Positions 43,976-55,892 of a stretch of 64,000 bases of DNA are shown in pieces (position 1 is the stretch's first letter; each line of letters starts with the position of its first letter). Under the pieces are notes generated by a model, which saw nothing but the letters and a program-made list of their open reading frames with translations, made no database searches and had not been told where the DNA came from. The position numbers and the translations under genes were made by a program. The stretch lies in contig ML976773.1 of the NCBI GenBank assembly GCA_010015655.1, positions 45,766 through 109,765 on the forward strand. Reading direction: 5' to 3'. Origin of the DNA: Bimuria novae-zelandiae CBS 107.79. Its lineage: Eukaryota; Ascomycota; Dothideomycetes; Pleosporales; Didymosphaeriaceae.

Positions 43976-45788
43976 CGGGCAGTCTGGCCCGGGGGCGAGC
44001 AATGTTGCGGGTGATCATGAAGTGGGGGAAAGTTGCGGTACGGTGATCGGAGAAGGAGCAGTAATATTGACAGTTCCCAATGCTTGTTTTCGATTGACAA
44101 GGCGACGCCGTAGCCACGCTAGTCCAGTTTGCAGGCTGCGAGTGAAATGCAAAATACACCCGGGTCCGTTGCCGCCTGCCCGTCAACATCGTGACCGCTT
44201 CCGACTGATCAACCGCTCTCCCTTTTGCCGCCCTCGAATCGCATGTTCAACGCGACCTCATGGTGATGCCCTGATGCGCATGCCGACGAGTTTTGTAATT
44301 CTTCACGCAGCACGTGAGTCCGGAAGTCCCAAGATTAAAGGTATGTCTCCTTTCCACCGAGGTTTGCTCCAAGGAGATGCAGCAGAGGCTTACCTGGCTG
44401 CTATTGTCTGTCGGCGGAAGGAGAGAACTGCTACGACTAAGTAGACTCGCCGCTGGTGGGGAGGCACCTGTCTGCTAATGTGCGCTTCTCCCTAGCTCCG
44501 CCGACCATGCTGTAGTCGCCCCGCCCCGCGCAGTAAATACGTTGACGACGAGCGCCCTCTCTTTGCCGTACCGGGAGCGTTAACGCACGTCGCATGGAAA
44601 CAGCGCCTCGATACACCCAGATACTCGAAGCCGTCGCTCGAAGAGAGTGAGGCGGCCGGACATAGGCAGTCGGGAGCTCTCCTTCTCCAGGGCTACACAA
44701 CAGCACGTGGTGACCGCCTCCCCGGGTACGTATTGATCTCCGTGAGACTCCTTTCAAGGAGTATATCCAGCACCGACGTGCATATCCCCTCCATGGCACT
44801 GTTGGCGGACAGGCGGACCATCTCGTGCGCCCTCAGTCTCGCCCTCTGCGGCCGGCGACGACACCCCGATCGTCGGTGACGACCAGCCTCTCTCTACAAG
44901 TGCGCGCTCGAGAGCAATGTTTTCCTGCAAGCAGGAGATGCGGACGCCATGGGACTCCTACAGCGTCCACACTCATGGTGTTGACCCCCTTACTCGCGCA
45001 TAACCCCTAGAACCTCCGGCGACGCCACGGGCTGCCCGCAATGCGGATCTTGACATGGCCGCACGCTCGACAACGGACAATTCAGGGCATGCAATGCTGG
45101 CTACCACGAACAGCGCATTGGACGTGCCTGCTAACATCGTCGCCGCTGCTTATAGGGGAGGCGCGCTTGGCATAGCTCCCAGAGATGGGAAAGGACGTTG
45201 CGACTAGCTTCTACCCTTGTAGACAACACCTTGCAGGTATAAACGGACTGCCGATAACACGCACAGGACGAAATTCCTCCCCTGCCGGCACGGTCGCGCC
45301 ATTGTCAATCTCCTGTGCCTCAGCGGCAGGAACCCCTTCGTTCCGAGCACTGCATTATCATACAGTCATTACTCGCGGGAACGAGAACAGCAAGAGCATT
45401 TCGCGTATGCTGTACAAAAGCAGGATACACTCTACCCCTCGGCGCCTATCGTAGACCGCTCCCCATACGCCCTCGAGAAGAGATACGAAAGTATTCTCCA
45501 GTTACGGGTGGCACATCCGATCGCAGCGACTTCCGTTTCTCTACCTCGGAAAGGTATATGGAAAGACGTATACACGCTTTGCCGGTCGAGATCACTCTGT
45601 CGACGTTCTCCATGCTCTGGGGAACTCTCCGTTGATACAAGGACAGCATACGCGACAGAGGAAGATTCGGATCGACAGTGCCAACAACGATAGTCTCTCG
45701 ACAGTCTGGCCAGCCTTGCCCACAACGCAAGAACGTGTACGACTGCTGCATCACTGGCCGTAGACCCGAAGCCGACAACTCCTGTGCG

Positions 45789-46105
45789 AAGGGCAGACAC
45801 ACAAATGTCGGGTCTGTGTACAAGACCGGCGATGAGCACCATATGCAACTCAGTCGTTAAGATACCAGGGATACCACCCTATGGTACTCTACAAGGCCAA
45901 GGCCAACCGCTCTTCACGGCGCCCAGTGACACGCATAAGAAGATCCGCGAGTTGCAGATGACCGATCTCGACATCCGAGGCCACAACTTCCGGGTTGACT
46001 GGCAGATCCTACGCGAAGATACACAAATGTCCGACTTGTGCACAAGAACGAACTAGGAGCATCGTATGCATCTCGGTCGAAGAAGTACCATGGCTGCCAG
46101 CCTGC
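45789..46105 (+). repeat. Two diverged direct repeats, 229 bp apart
   Basis: ACACAAATGTCGGGTCTGTG near 45.79 kb recurs as ACACAAATGTCCGACTTGTG near 46.02 kb. The match extends over about 80 bp, including GAGCACCATATGCAACTCAG versus GAGCATCGTATGCATCTCGG and AAGATACCAGGG versus AAGTACCATGG. Confidence 0.7.
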
Positions 46106-47259
46106 GACTGTTTGCAAGACCAGCGAAAAGGAAACGGACAAGCTTGGTGTTCACTTTCCCGGATCAGCCATGACAAGAGGCAGGCTTCCGCGCTGCATCG
46201 GAAGACCAGCCACCACACCCGAGGCCCTGACTACAATAGTCACCGCGGAGGACGCACTCGGAACATGTCGATGCAGCAGAAGCTCAGGGATGTGCGTACA
46301 GCGACAACGGTGCGACCTCACAAGTCGAATTATCAACCCTGGGCTATGCGTGGGAGACGAACTCAGGATCGACCGATCGCCTCGGTTCGGAAAATGCTCG
46401 GACCGCAACATTGCTCGTTTCGACACGATTGCAGCAATGAAGGCACAGCGTGGAGGACCAACATTGAGCAGGACCGACAGCAGCGTTGCCGCTGAGGACA
46501 GAAGTAGTCAAGTTGCACACTGAAGAACCCTCCTGAGTCGCTCCGGGCAAATGTAACGACCATCTGGATGACCAACAGGATAATGTAGATGGGACCGCGT
46601 CTTGCGTCATGCTCCGGGTAGACAAGAGTATTGCTGTCTAGGGCCATAAGATGTCAATGTCTTTGGACCCGCGCAGGCTGACCAGAGACGCCTACCGGTA
46701 AAAGCGTACTCAGATGTCATGGGTATCTATTGTTCTTTGGTAGCCATCGACTAGAAGTACATGGGACGATCCAGGGGTATATGTCCGACCACAGCATCAT
46801 TCTTCAGTTCCACAATTTGAGGATCGCTTTGCATCTGGGGTATGATGCTTCTTGCACAGACTGAAGGCTTCAAGTTGCGCAAGGTTTCATTTTGGTCCGA
46901 CCCCCACGTTTTCGTCCTCCGCAGGTTTTCTAAGTCGCAGCACAATACCGCACGAGGAACGGAGTTCTCGTCGAAAGTGCAATGAAATCGAAAAGCTGGT
47001 GATCTCGACTCAAGCAAGGCGAGCTTGCGAACATGTTGGAGGAGGTTCGCCAGTAGCGGAACTTTGGTTTTCAGGTGTTGTTGATGTCGGTCGTGCCCCT
47101 CCTCTCCCGGAACAACGGCGAAGGCGCATGCCGCACAAGCATCCAAGCAAGTCGGTGATACCGAGGGTCGTTCCACATTCCACGCTCTTTCCGCTCCAAA
47201 GCCTGTACCGAGCAACTATCTCTTTCAATGGCTTCCTCGTGGAAACCTTTACAGACCAA

Positions 47260-48571
47260 TCAAGGCCGACCGAATTGCGGCACAGGAAGGAACTTCTCCA
47301 GACGGTCTGCGACGATCTCATAATCGCTATGCCACGGTTCGATGCGACTTTGCAGGAACTGGACCCAATCACCAATGTCTTGCAGTTTCTCGCCGACCAG
47401 AGCAGTCCGAAGCTCCTCGAGCATGTCTCCTAGGTCCCGATCGCATTTCGTCTCGAGGGTCTGGATGGTGCCGTGGTGCACATTGATCTCGATCGTCGTG
47501 CCAAACAGATCTTCCAAGAGAAGTGTGAACTGGGGTGTCTGCGACCACATCCAATCATCGGTCTATCGCAAGTCAGCACCGCTCTCATACACAAGAGCGC
47601 ATACGCACCTTCAGCTCTTCATACCCCTTCCTGATCGCTGGGATGTTCAGGTGTTCCTCGCCTACCATCTGCACGCTGGGTACTTTTCCCTGATGAGCGT
47701 ACATGGCTGTGAACTCTTCTTGGAGGCGCTGCTGAAACTTGTCGACATCCAAGCCTATGTTGCCAACCGGCGAACTGACACTCTCGACGCCTTTCGCTTG
47801 TATGGAGTTCCGTGCGGGCGAATGCAAGTATTGCGGGATGGTGTGCAGGTTCGGAGATGCAAGAAGCGTCGTCGCGTGGTGCAAAGCTCGCGCTCGTGTC
47901 AACTTGTATGCTGAGCCGGAAACCTTCAACGGCCTGGGCCCGCCTTCCTCAGCCGTGTAAGCGGTCTGGTGGGTATCTTGGGGATCAGAAGGGTGTCGCC
48001 TGTGCCCCTGGTCCAGCACGATGTCGTGCCGCTCATTGACCCTGGCGCGCTCAACGCCGACCTTTCGCAATGCGCGGACTACCATCTCAGCGTGCTTGTC
48101 CCTGGTAAACTCGGTGCGCGGGCACGTAATGCTCCAATTGAGATTGCCTTCGTCATGGAAGACAGTACCGCCGCCGGAGCGTCTGCGTACAAGGTCCACA
48201 TCGCCGATACCTGGTGGTTCCGTGTCGTTGGCTGTCTTGCCCTGCCGGTTCGCTGCTTGCAATATGCCCAAATTGACCTCTAACCACGGGTTCTGGTTTC
48301 TGCCGATGACGACACAGGGCCGGTTCGTGTAGAGGAAAAGCACCGTCGAGTCTAGTGGTGAGGTGCGCAGGATGTAGTCCTCGATAGACAAGTTCACGAA
48401 AGGGTCTCTGCTGTGAGAAATGTAGCTCTGTACTCTGTTCGCCGGGTTCGCGAGTTGCTCTGCGAAGGACGTGTAGGCGCGGCGGAGGAGGGACATGCTT
48501 CGTGAGCCTGGGTTTGGATTCGAGGACACCGGTCGAGTCAAGAGGCGTAAAAGCCCCCGTGATGGAGCCAT
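47260..48571 (-). CDS. Lipoate-protein ligase A-like, mitochondrial
   Basis: LplA/AIM22-type enzyme that transfers lipoate to lysines of the E2 and GcvH proteins in mitochondria. Two exons, 48571-47609 and 47562-47260, with a 46-bp intron (GTGCGT...ATAG), 421 residues. The N-terminus is an Arg/Ser-rich presequence (MAPSRGLLRLLTRPVSSNPN). Catalytic-domain motifs: SRDPFVNLSIEDYIL, NRPCVVIGRNQNPWLEVN, VRRRSGGGTVFHDEGNLNWS, and GSAYKLTRARALHHATTLL with the Lys that contacts the adenylate. Exon 2 encodes the small C-terminal accessory domain, from TDDWMWSQTPQFTLLLEDLF to the end. The intron was placed so that ELK joins TDDWMW, the usual continuation. AIM22 is the yeast name, by homology recall. 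Confidence 0.93.
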
Positions 48572-50732
48572 AGTGGTCGTTTTTTTGCGTCGCCCATTCG
48601 CGGCGATGGGGGAGAAGCTGCCGCCGATCCAAGAGATTGGCTGTCATAGCTCCCGGTCAATTTGGGAATAGCCTAGCGCCATCCTTCCGAACGTCAAGCG
48701 TCGGCGGCGCTAAGGCATTTGTGTATATACCATCCTCGAGCGTGGCGAGCGTGTGACGTTGCAAAAAGCGTGGTGTTGGTTATTAGGAGACGAAGTTGGG
48801 GAGGTGGCGCCCTATAAAAAGCAACGGGTCCCCGCCGCCCTTATAGAAAAAGATGGCACCCAAGGACGGCACGAACGATGCAAGGCTCACAGCTACGCCA
48901 GTGGAACAGAAAAAAAGGCCCTTGGCGATGCTAAGATAATTATGCGGATTTGCTTTACTCGTAAAGACCCCCTGGAGAACGAGACTGTCGGCGCAGCCTC
49001 CGCTACCCTGATGTTCAGACGAAAAGGAAGTCCATCTCATCAGCAACTTCCAGCGCCTGACATTTAAGGCCTGGAGTAGCCTCGATATAGAATACTTGCC
49101 CGAGTCCATACAGCTTGGATCCCCCCCCCCCCCCCCCCCCCCCCCCCGGATTTTAAGGAGGCCTTTGATGATGCCCCCGCTGGGAGGCCCATATCGGCGC
49201 GAGTAAAGAGCTAAAGCGTATTCTGCGCCACGGCACATTCTCCAATACTCTTAATTGCTTCTCGATATCATAGAAAAAGCTGTCTAGTTCTGCACGAGCA
49301 TATGCGGCCTCGACGGCGGGATAAATAGGCACAAGGCCAGGCTATGTTGCTGCCCTCCTGAATGAGTGCCAGTTACACTGGTGCTGAGCTCGGCTACTGA
49401 AGAGATATGTATCGATGGCATCGGCATTGCTGTACTGCCGGTTCCCACACGGCCACGCTGTACCTCGTCGCTATAGGGCCAGATGTCTTTAGAGGAGGAC
49501 CCCGTTCATGGCTGGAGGGTCGTACCTGAAGGTAAACAGGAGCTCTGTCTCGTGCAGCATCTGCAGAAGTTCGTGTGGTCGGTCTACCATCGTGGGCCCC
49601 GCAAAGCCGTCACGACGTACCTGCCTTCTACTCTCGCTGCTGCGTGGCACCCCTGCAACCGCGAACGCTCTTTCTCTTTCAGCAAGCACAACAACAACCT
49701 CAAAAACCTCAAAAACCTCAACTCAACGGTATCTACAAATATTCGGTGTATATAAAGCGTTGTTGTCGCCTTTTAGCCATTAAAACACGCCAATGCATCA
49801 CGCATTAATGGCTCAACGGTCACCGCCGCTCCTTGTCCACTCCGACGATGTGAGACTAAACGCTGACGGTTCGATTCCAGGTCCCTCCAAACAGTCGTTT
49901 CCGGGCACTGACAATCTAACTACACAGCAAAGGCGGACCCTGGATACTGGATTCTGGATTCTGGAACTCATTTATTCTCTATATGTCGTACGTCATCTGC
50001 CCTGTTGAAACAGTTACTAACTTTCCAACACATAAGGGGCGCATGCACGGACGATACGGTAGAGTGGCTTCTATTCGACTGGTAAGTTAATTAAGGACAA
50101 GAGCGGAGCGGCGTGACCAAATGAGGTTTCTTTTTTGGACCCAAAAAAGTTTAAGCTATAATAGCTTTTCTTTTTGCTATGAGCACTAAAGGTTCTTTTA
50201 TTTGCTATGGCTTACAGCGAGAGCGTATACGCCTAGAGGTTTGGGACATGTGCTATGCCATGCCGATGCGGACGGCTTCACGGCGAAAGAAGCAGCGTCC
50301 CTTATCGATCTCCAGGGCTCCTGCAGAAAGCTAGCCTAAAATACAGGCAATAGCATGCTCTAGGTGGTATTGTACAGCCATGTGTTCTCTCGCTTACGCA
50401 GCTTACGATAATGCTCTGGTGTTGTAATTTTTGCGTGCTTGGCAATCAAATTGTTTACCGCAAAACCCTCCCTCCTGCCTCACCTACGTACTTCCATCTA
50501 CTACTCTCGCTCTCCTTTCTCCGCTCGCGCACCGGCATCCGCAACAGCAACAGCATTAGCACCCGCTCTTCCTTCCCCACGATGCTTGGCCTCTTCTGGC
50601 TCCTCCCGCTCCTCTGCGGCCTTAATTTGCTGGCCATCACGACCCTCTTCGACTCCACTGGTGGCGTAGGTCTCGGCTTCTGCGTCGACTTCTGCGTCCT
50701 CGCCCCCCTCGCGGCCACTAGCTTGCTCGCTC
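48572..50732. other. 2.2 kb without supported gene
   Basis: Holds the ligase promoter, a 27-bp C run (49121-49147) and a (CTCAAAAAC)n-like stretch near 49.70 kb. A plus frame with ATG at 50582 encodes a hydrophobic stretch (MLGLFWLLPLLCGLNLLAIT) that may be a 5' part of the next gene or chance. Confidence 0.4.
49121..49147 (+). repeat. Poly-C run, 27 bp
   Basis: Uninterrupted C27 between GCTTGGAT and GGATTTTAAGG. On the other strand it is G27, with quadruplex potential. The length may be inexact in any assembly. Confidence 0.9.
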
Positions 50733-51116
50733 GTGGCGTCCTCAGAGCTGTCTACCCCCCGCCGCTCTACGACACCTCTTCTCCTAATCGCCTACCTACG
50801 CGCCGACAGCGGCTACAACTTCTCCGAGTGCGCTCGCGGCTTGCTCCTCGGGGGTCACCCTGTGCACATTTCGGTCCGAGTGTGTCGAGATGCACGCTAT
50901 TTCGTTGTGAGGGAGAGACTGTGTGAGCGGCATTGGGCGTACCATAGCGAAGGGCTGCCTGTTTGGGTGGAATGGCTGTTAGAAGCGGATTGGGACGAGT
51001 TTATAGGTGAGTGAGGGGGGTGAGGAAGGAAGGGAGAGGGGTTTGCTGATGAGTGTGTAGATTTAGAAGAGGTGCTTTGGGAGGCGTACTTGGATGAGGA
51101 GTATTTACTTGAGTAG
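50733..51116 (+). CDS. Small hypothetical protein, 3' exons only
   Basis: Two coding blocks join well: 50733-51006, then after a 54-bp intron (GTGAGT...GTGTAG) 51061-51116, reading WVEWLLEADWDEFI|DLEEVLWEAYLDEEYLLE and stop. The joined frame continues a protein-like stretch, LLLIAYLRADSGYNFSECAR, HPVHISVRVCRDARYFVVRE. There is no ATG in the first block: its open frame begins at a GTG after an upstream stop, so a 5' exon is missing from this model. Acceptor-like sites lie at about 50.72 and 50.74 kb. No family recognised. The C-terminal tail is very acidic. Confidence 0.5.
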
Positions 51117-51647
51117 GGAGGGGTGTATTACCTTAGGAAACCTTGAGGGCAGCTGCGATTGGGGCAGCGTCACTAAGATGCTGCTCAACACGGTAATATA
51201 GCAAGTCTCGAAGACGGCGAAGTTTTCGCCCGAGTTCGACAAGCGCGTCGATACAAAGGAAGTCAATCTCGGCGTGTTACCCCAGGATACATAATAACAC
51301 AATCGCAGTTTTCTGCACCAAGACATTCGAATAAGCTCTAGGCCCGCTGGTGTGGCACGGGATGATGGGTCCGGCATGACTCGGTTCCCCACACTCCGTC
51401 CCCGGACTATCTGTAGGCTGCATGACAGCACCATTTCAAGAACACGAGCATCACAGAGCCACTTAGATGGCCCGATTGCACCAATTGAACATGGAATTGC
51501 GAACACAAACGTGGATGCGGCCCGTCGTCTGCATGCAGGCGGAAGTCCGACCTTTGTTGACCCCCAGAAGTACGGTGCTATATGACCGCTCCACCAGCCT
51601 CCAACGCGCTATAACCTACAACCTATACGTAAAAGCAGTTTGGCAAT
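51117..51647. other. Intergenic, monooxygenase promoter side
   Basis: No supported ORF; contains the promoter of the downstream FAD monooxygenase. Confidence 0.5.
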
Positions 51648-53045
51648 ATGACAGCACCAAACGGACACACATGCCACAATGGCAACACACCACCACCCCT
51701 CCCCATCGTCCTCGCAGGCGGCGGCTGCGTCGGCCTCTTCCTCGCCCTCCTCCTCGCGCAATCCCCCATTCCTAACCGTATAATCGTGCGTCTTCCTTCC
51801 ATCCTATCCCCCTCCATGCCCCTCCACCCAGTCAGCTTACCCACCCCCATTAATATAGGTCCTCGAACCCTCACCCCCCGACCCCACCTCCACCCGCGCC
51901 ATGGCGCACCAACCCCTGATCTTCCCCCTCTTCGAGCGCTCCGGCCTCATGCGCGAGCTCAGCGCCGCTGGAACCTTCTCCAACGGCCTATGTTTCCGCA
52001 CAGGTGTCAAGAATGGGAGTGCCTTGATTGCTGGGAAGAGGTTTGCGAAGGGGGAGAGGGCGCAGTTGTTGCTGCCGCAGGGAAAATTCCAGTCTATCTT
52101 GATGGGGAAAATCAGGGAGTCTGGGAAAGCGGAAGTTAAGCTAGGGGCGAGGGTTGTGGGGTTTGCTCAGAAAGACAAGGGAGGGGTGAGCGTGGAAGTA
52201 CGCATATGTAAGGGCGTTGATGGTGAGGAAGAGGTGGTTGAGGCGGAGTATCTAGTTGGCGCAGATGGTGCGCATTCCACGGTGCGGAAAGCCATGGGCC
52301 TCCCCTTCACGGGCGAAACACTCCCGAATCAACTCGTAGCCACGGATATCGTGTACGACTTCCACTTACACGGGTTCTACGATGCGAATTTTATAATCGA
52401 TGAGGAGGACTACGGGCTCATAGGGAGGATTACTGAAGATGGGCTATGGCGCGTTAGTTATGGGGTGCCGAATGCGGTGAGCGAGGAGGAGGTGCGCAGG
52501 ACGGCGGAGAGTAAGATTAGGAGGATGTTGCCTGACGGGGGGAGGGGAGGGTTAGAGGTTAGACGCGTGGCGCCGTATAAGGCGCAGCAGCTTTGTGTAG
52601 AGGGGCTTTGGAGGGGGAGAGTGGGCATTGTAGGGGATGCGGCGCATTGTAAGCCTTTGCTATCCCCTTTTCCGTCGCGAGTGGTGAGCTGGGGAACGAG
52701 ACTGATACGAGCGCAGTGACGAACCCCTACGCCGGCCTCGGTCTAGCGTCCGGCATCGCGGACGCAGCTTCCCTCGCATCAGTTCTCATCCGCATACTCA
52801 CCCACCAAGCAACTGATCCTGAAAAGCTGCTTGAATCGTGGTCGGATAGTAGGAAGCAGAAGTTCTGGGGCGTGATTGATAAACCGAGTCGGGTGGCGTA
52901 TGCAAGGGTGAAAACGAAGGTGGATACTGAAGAGGAAGTCGAGGCGTTGGTGGCAAGGGATCCAGTAATAGGGGCGATGAGGAAGGGGGTGAAGCCGGTG
53001 GGGCCGGGGATTGAGACGTGTGTGGAGGAGTTGGTGGGGTGGTGA
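51648..53045 (+). CDS. FAD-dependent monooxygenase (PHBH/salicylate hydroxylase-like)
   Basis: Class A flavoprotein monooxygenase, predicted to use FAD and NAD(P)H to hydroxylate an aromatic or polyketide-like substrate; the substrate is not predictable. Three exons, 51648-51785, 51859-52648 and 52717-53045, 418 residues. Motifs: the N-terminal dinucleotide fold IVLAGGGCVGLFLALLLAQS (GGGCVG), the mid-domain DG motif YLVGADGAHSTVRKAMGLPF, and GRVGIVGDAAH, the GD motif that binds the FAD ribityl and is split by the second intron. The sequence then resumes LTNPYAGLGLASGIADAASL. Such genes often sit in metabolite clusters, but no synthase, cyclase or regulator is visible beside this one. Start at the only nearby ATG before the glycine motif. 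Confidence 0.92.
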
Positions 53046-53868
53046 GGGAGCTGATGTGTTGCTGATCGAAGTGAGGATTTGGGGTTGAAGGTCTAACTTG
53101 AATGGCGCGCCAGTGCGGTTATACATTTGAATTTCGGAAATTTGAATTGGATGCATCGCCGTGTGAACTTGTTTGAGAAGAGAGGAGGTTGGAGGAGTGT
53201 AGTTCTGGCCCATTAACGCTTGTTTCATTTCTGAAAAATGACCAGGGCGGGTTGAACAGGATAAAGGTTCAGTGGGGTTTTTTCAGTCCACTCAATGCAT
53301 GCACAAATATTCAAGATGTCGATTAAATTTCGAGTTTTTTTTTTTTCAAGTCTCTGCAGATCCTGTTGTGAGAAGAAAGGGGCCGGGAGCATTGAGCATA
53401 GCAGTGTAAAAGAGACTCGTCCGCGTAAAATCGCTCAAAGCGAAAGTTATATAGCGATTATATATTAGAGACTCATGATAATGAATGTGAGAGCCATGTT
53501 TCCTCGTTCTCCAGGTCATGTCTATCAAGTAAGTCGAAGTTTTTGACTAAGTGTAAGTCTTGGAATGCGCGAATGTGCCCCACGAGAAGGAGAGCTCACC
53601 AATCGGCATGGTACAATTCAGGTAAGAACCCCTCATGTCTAGCCACGTGACGGGGTTCCCTCTGAGGTTCAAAACACATACGCAAGGCAGCAGTGTCGTG
53701 GCGGGGTTGTTTGATAAGGCTGGCTTGGCTACTCAGCCTTGCGCGCCTCGATCTATATTACTCTAGCCGGATCCCACCACTGGATGTTTCAATCTCAATC
53801 TTAACCCTCCTGGGGTTGTCTACCATCTTGATTGCGACCAGTATCCTTCGAAACCTCTGCCCACAGAG
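53046..53868. other. Intergenic, 0.8 kb
   Basis: T-rich run at about 53.33-53.35 kb. No supported gene. Confidence 0.45.
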
Positions 53869-54138
53869 ATGGCAAATAGTCAAAAGAATCAGAAGCCTTC
53901 CCTGTTCTCCTTTCCGGCTGGGGTACCCGTACCTAGCACCGAGAACTTCGCTACGTCTAACGATACGGCCTACTTGCATCAGGTAACCGCAACCGATCTC
54001 AATAGACCAGATACTTACTCTCCTACTTATCCCGCATATGATCGTGAAACACGGACGATTATGCCTTTTTCCCCGAGCGTGGCGCTCCACCAGGCTAATA
54101 CCTTGGCGGAAGATGGTTCCCCGAGCACCCAACGATGA
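53869..54138 (+). CDS. Possible small hypothetical protein, 89 aa
   Basis: Open ATG frame (MANSQKNQKPSLFSFPAGVP) with ordinary composition and no recognised domain. It ends 4 bases into the start of the next plus-strand frame (ATGA overlap). The two may be one gene joined by an intron I could not place, or one gene broken by a frameshift. Confidence 0.3.
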   Translation: MANSQKNQKPSLFSFPAGVPVPSTENFATSNDTAYLHQVTATDLNRPDTYSPTYPAYDRETRTIMPFSPSVALHQANTLAEDGSPSTQR

Positions 54139-54735
54139 ACAATGCCCCAGCACCGGTACCAGACGAGGCCATGACAGCGGTACCTGCCATCGTTCCAGCA
54201 TGTTATGCTACGTCTTTCAATCGGAACATAGAGACATATCCCTCGAATTGCTACTTCACGACCCTCGCAAACATAGTCGGGACGGACGCAATCAGCGTTG
54301 CCAGCTTGGTGGGGACGTCTGAAGCGTCTTATCCCTCTGGAACCATGGACCACGGTATGCAAAATCGCGCATGGCAGATCACTATCGATATAGCTAGAAC
54401 TCTGCTAACGCAAAGTAGCGGAACGTCAAATGCTGTCTACGTACAACCTCGAATTCTGCAGTACAGCCAGCGCCAAACCCACGTTGCGGCTTCACGTGCT
54501 CAACCAGACCGAGCGAACCAGCATACAAGATAGCGATGGCATCAGCCATGATGCGCTGTTGAATCTTGCCTTAGGCAAATTTATACCTGAGACGGCTTAC
54601 AAGCCGCTCGACTTCAGTTTCGTCATTGCCAGATACCAATGGGATGGCAAATCTTGGGCCTTCAACTCAGGACATTGGATGACGGCGCGCTACTGCACCG
54701 AGGAAAAGAGGGCGGTTAGCCATAAGGCAGCCTAA
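54135..54735 (+). CDS. Possible hypothetical protein, two exons
   Basis: Two frames join across a good 61-bp intron (54355-54415; GTATGC, GCTAAC branch point, AAAG), giving 54135-54354 plus 54416-54735, 179 residues. Text such as TYPSNCYFTTLANIVGTDAI, YNLEFCSTASAKPTLRLHVL and PLDFSFVIARYQWDGKSWAF looks like protein, but I know no family. There is no signal peptide. The last 69 bases overlap the broken kinase on the other strand, where that strand carries conserved kinase sequence, so the 3' end may be wrong. Confidence 0.4.
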
Positions 54736-55892
54736 AGTCCATATATCGTAAGGCCTAGAGGTCTTCTTATGCTCGTCGGGAATTTGGCCTAGGCCTTCAG
54801 TCCCTGACATTTCTTCCAGATCTGCTTCACTCCAACTTATTTCGGGTGGTCGGTATGCGTCTTGACCTACTGTTAGGGTCTTGTGGCTACTGCCAGAATC
54901 CAGCACGTTGACTTTTGCAACGCCCCAGTCTGCCAAGCGCAACTGATTGCCGTGGTTCCCGGTCCGGCGTCTTTGAATACCAAGATGTTTTCCTGTTTGA
55001 TGTCGTGGTGATAGCCGGCTTTGGGAACATCGTTATCGTCTTGTATTGAGTGTATCTGCGCAACAGCACCGGCGAGCCCTTTAAATTCGGAAAATAGCCA
55101 TTGGCATGTTAAGGTTTCGCCTTTACCATTGGTGTTATCGCTCATGAGCGTGCTCACATCACCGTCAGCGAGCGGCATGATTTGAAAGTAACTGGAGTTA
55201 TGCCAGAACGCTGAGTAAGTCTTCACGAGATGAGGACTGTCGAGGGATTTTGTGTCTTCGAGGAAGTCGCTCCCGCTCCGCTGTCTCTCTGTCCGCGATA
55301 TCCTTCAGAGCGAATGAGAATTCTGGATGGTGGCCACCGGTAGCACTGTGTATACTGGGGAAATCAAAGTTACTGTTGTGGATCTATATGTGGTGTACGT
55401 CGCCATGCGATCCGTCGCCAAGTCGTTTCTGTGCCGGGAAGATGGGAATTGGGTAATCGGACGAGCGTGTCAGATTGTAATCGCCCTCCTGAAACTTGTG
55501 CGGGAGGAGTATTTTCTGCTTGTGGAGAATATCCACCCATGGCTTTCCGTATTCTTTGAGAGGCAGGTGTTCATCAGTGAACTCTGGAAATATTCTAGAA
55601 ACTTGTAGAGGCAATTTAGTGGGACTTCGGCTAGAATATGGGCACGAAAAAGTTTCTTCCTCCCGTGAAGGATCTTGTCGCGAAGGGCTATCTTCTCTTC
55701 GTCGCTGCGATTGTTAAGACTGAAGTCGTTCCCAAAAGCTTTGTGGACGTGGGCTGTAGTGCATAGCTCGTCTACGTCCGGTTGGCAAAGATATTCAGCA
55801 TTGGGGTCCAAGTATGTGCCTTTCTTGATGCCCTCAAGGATGTTTTTGCGATATGCAATTACATCTTCCATATCGCTCGCAGTAGACGACAT
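54667..55892 (-). pseudogene. Broken protein kinase gene
   Basis: An ATG frame (MSSTASDMEDVIAYRKNILE) leads into a fungal kinase that needs several frame changes. A frameshift near 55.59 kb moves to FTDEHLPLKEYGKPWVDILH and the glycine loop LGDGSHGDVHHI. A TAG (55384-55386) follows. The same frame continues FALKDIADRETAERE, a frameshift near 55.265 kb leads to DTKSLDSPHLVKTYSAFWHN and YHHDIKQENILVF (catalytic loop), and another near 54.975 kb precedes LRLADWGVA (DFG position is DWG), AYRPPE and DIWTLGCLMA. The C-lobe after that is missing. Three frameshifts, one stop and 3' truncation make it non-functional. It may once have been paired with the neighbouring F-box gene, but nothing shows this. 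Confidence 0.78.

Larger units (their letters stand above)
43733..47259. other. 3.5 kb without convincing gene; degenerate repeats
   Basis: Mid-to-high GC sequence full of short overlapping frames on all strands, none resembling a known protein. It contains two sets of diverged direct repeats, listed separately. A 154-codon minus frame (47215-46751) next to the lipoate ligase is possible but unsupported. The look is of old decayed or expanded repeat DNA rather than active genes. Confidence 0.4.

Noticed and set aside
46038..46523. 161-codon plus frame and overlapping frames at 44.4-46.6 kb
   Set aside because: Many frames of similar length occur on both strands here with no conserved motif, so none can be preferred.
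49860..49890. GGTTCGATTCC, resembling a tRNA B box
   Set aside because: The flanking bases do not form a T-arm (GACGG against CCAGG) and no acceptor stem or anticodon arm is visible.
50411..50926. 171-codon plus frame with a hydrophobic stretch
   Set aside because: Part overlaps the better-supported small gene in another frame, and the upstream half has skewed Ser/Arg/Leu composition.
53758..54201. 147-codon minus frame
   Set aside because: Composition is Arg/Gly-rich without domains, and the opposite strand has a better spliced model.
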